DNA of 64,000 nt from MH13 sp040219355 (lineage in GTDB: Bacteria > Pseudomonadota > Alphaproteobacteria > Rhizobiales > MH13): positions 1-64,000 of the forward strand of contig JAVJSN010000010.1 in assembly GCA_040219355.1 (NCBI GenBank), in the 5' to 3' direction. The notes beneath the pieces were generated by a model. The model ran no database searches and was not told where the DNA came from. It saw only the letters and a program-made list of their open reading frames with translations. This document shows positions 63,271 through 64,000 of the stretch, piece by piece; position 1 is the stretch's first letter, and every line of letters begins with the position of its first letter. The position numbers were made by a program, and so were the translations under genes.

Positions 63271-64000
63271 ATGGCTTTTTCAAGCTCCACCAAACCCGCA
63301 ATGAAACTGCTCGCAGGGGTTGCCACCACCGCCCTGTCTTTGGGCCTTGTCGCCAACGCTTCGGCACAAAACAGTCAACTTGACCCAACCTTCGGCACAG
63401 TCAGCGAAGGTCAAGGTTTTGGCTCAGTATCGCAAACCATTCAGGCCGGCGGCGACATCGATGCCAGCGGCCTTGCGCCGGGTTGTAACGGCTTTATCGC
63501 AGACGCTCCTGACCTGATTCTGGAATACAATGGCGCCTTGTCAGTTTTCATTGAAGGGCAATCGGATGCCGACACCACAATGGTCGTTGAAACCCCTGAC
63601 GGCGCTATTCTCTGCAACGACGATTTCAACGGACTGAACCCAGGCATCGAAACATCGTCCGGTGAACCGGGCCGCTATGCCGTGTGGATCGGCACGTATG
63701 AGCCAATCCAAAACAACACCTATCCCGATGCGGACATTGTGCTGAGCGAGTTGCAAGCAACCGCCTCACCGGCAACACCTTCACCAGGTGGCACGGCCAC
63801 TGGGTTCAATACACAAGAAGCGCCAGCGTTTGGGGAAATTGAGATTGCCGCAGGTTTCGGTAGCCAGGACTTCACCCTTCAAGCAGGCGGTTTCATCGAC
63901 GCCTTTGAGACCAATCAAGCCTGCGCCGGGTTCATCGCCGATGTGCCCGATTACCAGCTAACTGTCTCGCCGGGCATGAGCAGTCCAATCGATCTGGCGG
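63271..64000 (+). CDS. exported protein with internal repeats, partial
   Basis: The frame opens at the ATG 63271 and runs 243 codons to the edge without a stop. A signal peptide (FSSSTKPAMKLLAGVATTAL, cut likely after ASA near 32) is followed by two copies of a motif: QGFGSVSQTIQAGGDIDASG with CNGFIADAPDLIL, and AGFGSQDFTLQAGGFIDAFE with CAGFIADVPDYQL. Between them is a pre-peptidase-like beta stretch (GEPGRYAVWIGTYEP) and a Pro/Thr linker. Such beta modules occur in exported proteins of alphaproteobacteria, some with trypsin-like domains; the rest is beyond the window. GAGG is absent, AAGGGGATC precedes the start. Confidence 0.75.
   Translation, partial: MAFSSSTKPAMKLLAGVATTALSLGLVANASAQNSQLDPTFGTVSEGQGFGSVSQTIQAGGDIDASGLAPGCNGFIADAPDLILEYNGALSVFIEGQSDADTTMVVETPDGAILCNDDFNGLNPGIETSSGEPGRYAVWIGTYEPIQNNTYPDADIVLSELQATASPATPSPGGTATGFNTQEAPAFGEIEIAAGFGSQDFTLQAGGFIDAFETNQACAGFIADVPDYQLTVSPGMSSPIDLA

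Overview
This is chromosomal DNA of an alphaproteobacterium, most likely of the order Hyphomicrobiales (Rhizobiales). The evidence is an rRNA operon ordered 16S-Ile-Ala-23S, a DUF4167 gene (a family I know from this order), the run ubiG / lysC / ptsP / prfA / prmC / DUF4167, the set comF / grxC / nitrilase / DUF1178, and intergenic palindromes of the type common in rhizobia. I cannot fix the genus. The window is mostly housekeeping. I see no prophage, CRISPR array, antiphage island or biosynthetic cluster.

Layout. 1-4.5 kb: an rRNA operon on the minus strand, cut inside the 23S gene at the left edge, with a near-consensus promoter at 4441-4469. 4.7-8.3 kb: 3-hydroxyisobutyrate dehydrogenase, an OmpA-type envelope protein with a long acidic segment, a tiny membrane protein and a YggT protein. 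8.3-12.3 kb (minus): an unknown protein, pyrophosphatase, a GNAT enzyme, TypA/BipA and a secreted EF-hand protein. 12.6-17.3 kb: an ArsR-type regulator with an AHSA1 protein, a DUF3179 protein, a cold-shock protein and a cation/proton antiporter. 17.3-18.5 kb is a gene-poor stretch with a 33-codon membrane ORF, a rod-shaped 6S-like RNA candidate and palindromic repeats. clpB follows.

21.3-33 kb: GNAT and FAD oxidoreductase genes, a three-gene operon (SRPBCC, unknown, HEAT-like) divergent from an HTH regulator, a MOSC protein, then DUF4167, prmC, prfA, ptsP and lysC. 33-41 kb: a chemoreceptor, ubiG, a possible 271-bp MITE-like element, an EEP-family hydrolase, the comF-grxC-nit-DUF1178 operon and a divergent methyltransferase. 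41-47.5 kb (minus): a lone Flp pilin, a large PAS-GGDEF-EAL protein, and the operon of a parvulin isomerase, argJ and mutT.

47.7-64 kb: secA, an MFS transporter, an alpha/beta hydrolase, a YafK-type L,D-transpeptidase, accA, xerD with a 47-residue membrane protein, the aroK-aroB-CBS operon, xerC with a secreted protein, a small membrane protein, leuC, and the start of a secreted repeat protein that runs off the right edge.

Functional links visible here: translation and its quality control (rRNA, typA, prfA with its methylase prmC), amino-acid synthesis (lysC, argJ, aroK/aroB, leuC), envelope biogenesis and secretion (secA, parvulin, L,D-transpeptidase, OmpA), stress (clpB, csp) and chromosome dimer resolution (xerC and xerD only 4 kb apart). 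The observations most worth follow-up are the 6S-like RNA, the small ORFs missed by length cut-offs, the MITE-like element and the overlapping convergent gene ends at 22.8-23.0 kb.
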